Source: Vreelandella sedimenti (GTDB lineage Bacteria; Pseudomonadota; Gammaproteobacteria; Pseudomonadales; Halomonadaceae). From it: 64,000 nt of DNA. The stretch covers positions 62,001 to 126,000 of the forward strand of contig NZ_JACCGK010000013.1 of assembly GCF_013416325.1 (NCBI RefSeq), in the 5' to 3' direction. The translations under genes and the position numbers were made by a program. Below the pieces are notes generated by a model, which worked only from the letters and a program-made list of their open reading frames with translations, did not search any database and was not told where the DNA came from. Below, in pieces: positions 62,820 through 64,000 of the stretch. The first letter of the stretch is position 1. Each line of letters opens with the position of its first letter.

Positions 62820-63212
62820 ATGATTGAAAAGCTATTTATCGACCGCGCCCCGCAACCGATTGCGCCTTTTTCCCACGCCTGCCGCGTAGGTGATCTGGTC
62901 TTTATCACTGGCCAGATGCCGACGGTACCAGAGACTAATGAAATGCTTTTGGGCACCTTTACCGAACAGACCCATCGGGTGATGCAGAACCTGGCGATTG
63001 TGCTGGAAGAAGTCGGAAGTGCCTTCGAGTATGTGGTCCAGTCTCGGGTGTTCATTACCAATATGGGCCACTTCGACGAAGTGAATAAGGTCTACGCCAG
63101 TTACTTTCCCCAGCCTCTACCCACCCGCACCTGTATCGGGGTAACCGGCTTGGCTGGCGGCGCTGATGTGGAAGTCGATATGATTGCCTGGATTCCACCG
63201 TCGCATCAATAA
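62820..63212 (+). CDS. RidA-family (YjgF/YER057c/UK114) enamine/imine deaminase-like protein
   Basis: 130-aa trimeric RidA-fold protein. Members hydrolyse reactive enamine/imine intermediates of amino-acid metabolism. VGDLVFITGQMPTVPETNEM and GSAFEYVVQSRVFITNMGHF are characteristic, and PLPTRTCIGVTGLAGGADVEVDMIAW near 99-124 (in parts) contains the Arg that binds substrate carboxylate. Its position after an amino-acid transporter fits this role. Which subfamily (RidA or Rid2-7) is not clear from reading alone. Confidence 0.9.
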   Translation: MIEKLFIDRAPQPIAPFSHACRVGDLVFITGQMPTVPETNEMLLGTFTEQTHRVMQNLAIVLEEVGSAFEYVVQSRVFITNMGHFDEVNKVYASYFPQPLPTRTCIGVTGLAGGADVEVDMIAWIPPSHQ

Positions 63213-63231
63213 ATCTTATCAGTAGTCGTCA

Positions 63232-64000
63232 TCACGGCTGCCAGTGAGCCACAACGCGATTTCGCCCAGCCTCTTTGGCAGCATAGAGCGCTTGGTCGGC
63301 CTGGGCAACGGCTACTGCCTGACTGTGGTCTAAATCACTGGTGAGCGCCAGAGGTGCAATTCCCACGCTGACGGTGAGTGTCACCATCATCGGCGTTTGC
63401 GAATCACCCGCCGTCAGGTAAAACGGTTGCTGGGCTACTGTTTGGCGAATACGCTCACCCAGTTGGACTACCTGTTGGTGCGATAAATCACCCGCCGTAA
63501 CGGCAAACTCTTCACCGCCGAACCTTGCCAGACAATCCTCGGGCCGCAGGGCCTCATACACCCGCTTTGCCATCTCCACCAGCAGCGTATCCCCCGCAGG
63601 GTGACCGTAGCGATCATTGATATGTTTGAAGTAATCAATATCAATCATCAGCAAATAATAGGCTGCCGCTTCAGCTTGCCCATTGAGTTGTGCTAAGTGG
63701 TTAGCCAAGCCACGTCGGTTGCGTGTGCCGGTCAAGGCGTCAAACTCCGCCGCCGCCCAGGCCTGCTCTTCGCTTTTTTTACGTTGGCTAATATCGATGA
63801 CTAGGCCACCAATACGCGCTAAATAGCCATCATCGGAGTAGTAGCTTTCCATCACCAGCTCATGCCAACGCCACTGCCCGGATGCGACCCTGAGCTGGAC
63901 ATCAATACGGCATTGGGTTTGCAGCCGCTGATGGCACTCGCGAATCAAACCAAACACCCGTAAGCGGTCAGTGGGCATGGTGTGGGCCAGTAAGCGACGC
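63232..64000 (-). CDS. PAS-GGDEF diguanylate cyclase, N-terminus beyond the window
   Basis: Only the 3' part is present. The frame stays open to base 64000, and the visible start lies inside a PAS domain (VASGQWRWHELVMES and GGLVIDISQRKKSEEQ are its C-terminal half). An ATG at 63978 is thus probably internal. The GGDEF domain (FDALTGTRNRRGLANHL onward) has the active-site GGEEF. The residues before it (RPEDCLARF) show no RxxD inhibitory site, so product inhibition may be absent. It ends 19 bp from the convergent RidA gene. Confidence 0.88.
   Translation of the reverse strand, partial: RRLLAHTMPTDRLRVFGLIRECHQRLQTQCRIDVQLRVASGQWRWHELVMESYYSDDGYLARIGGLVIDISQRKKSEEQAWAAAEFDALTGTRNRRGLANHLAQLNGQAEAAAYYLLMIDIDYFKHINDRYGHPAGDTLLVEMAKRVYEALRPEDCLARFGGEEFAVTAGDLSHQQVVQLGERIRQTVAQQPFYLTAGDSQTPMMVTLTVSVGIAPLALTSDLDHSQAVAVAQADQALYAAKEAGRNRVVAHWQP

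Overview
The window looks like chromosomal DNA of a halophilic gammaproteobacterium, most likely Halomonadaceae (Halomonas-like). The reasons are inferential: moderately GC-rich coding sequence; an osmolyte-type BCCT carrier, a large MscS-family channel and many binding-protein transporters; the urease order ureDABCEFG beside urtABCDE; and gammaproteobacterial housekeeping genes (serA, xseB-ispA-dxs, hemE, speE). I found no tRNA or rRNA gene, insertion sequence, prophage or CRISPR array.

Layout. 0.1-3.4 kb: a Cache chemoreceptor with a sigma-28 promoter, a candidate structured RNA ending in a terminator, and a YihY-family membrane protein. 3.4-8.3 kb: a GntR/FCD regulator divergent from a sugar-acid dehydrogenase (SDR) and a TRAP transporter with fused DctQM. 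8.3-13.8 kb: the urease operon. 14-16.5 kb: a globin-coupled diguanylate cyclase and an Xre/RES toxin-antitoxin pair. 16.6-20.6 kb: a manganese-type ABC transporter behind an MntR-like box; one permease carries a C-terminal winged-helix extension. 20.6-26.7 kb: the urea ABC transporter urtABCDE. 26.8-32.7 kb: a tripartite tricarboxylate transporter (tctCBA) with its CitA/CitB-type two-component system. 32.8-38.2 kb: a DUF481 outer-membrane protein, an NMT1/THI5-type ABC transporter and a BCCT carrier. 38.2-48.7 kb: an isolated flagellin, folK/folM, a YbiO-like channel, a YqaA-family protein, an IclR regulator, a crotonase-fold protein, trhO, pirin and serA. 48.9-58.3 kb: xseB-ispA-dxs, a DjlA-like protein, a glutathione transferase, cheZ, a hemolysin III-family protein, ribA and hemE-speE. 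58.4-64 kb: an AapJQMP amino-acid transporter, a RidA-family protein and a GGDEF gene cut by the window edge.

How it fits together. Much of the window concerns nitrogen and organic-acid scavenging. The urease operon, the urea transporter and the amino-acid transporter each have a GG-N10-GC sigma-54 promoter. The two urea loci also carry NtrC-like GCACCA sites about 80-140 bp upstream, so they read as one nitrogen-limitation regulon. The chemoreceptor, flagellin and cheZ are scattered but each has a sigma-28-type promoter. Four substrate-binding-protein genes (dctP, urtA, tctC, aapJ) are followed inside their operons by GC-rich stem-loops, which would allow excess binding protein.

The least explained sequences are a three-way-junction RNA plus terminator at 2117-2212, a terminator-bearing leader in front of the BCCT gene (36.4-36.5 kb), and two elaborate palindromic elements inside the urease operon. 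All functional assignments come from reading motifs and family resemblance; no database search was run.
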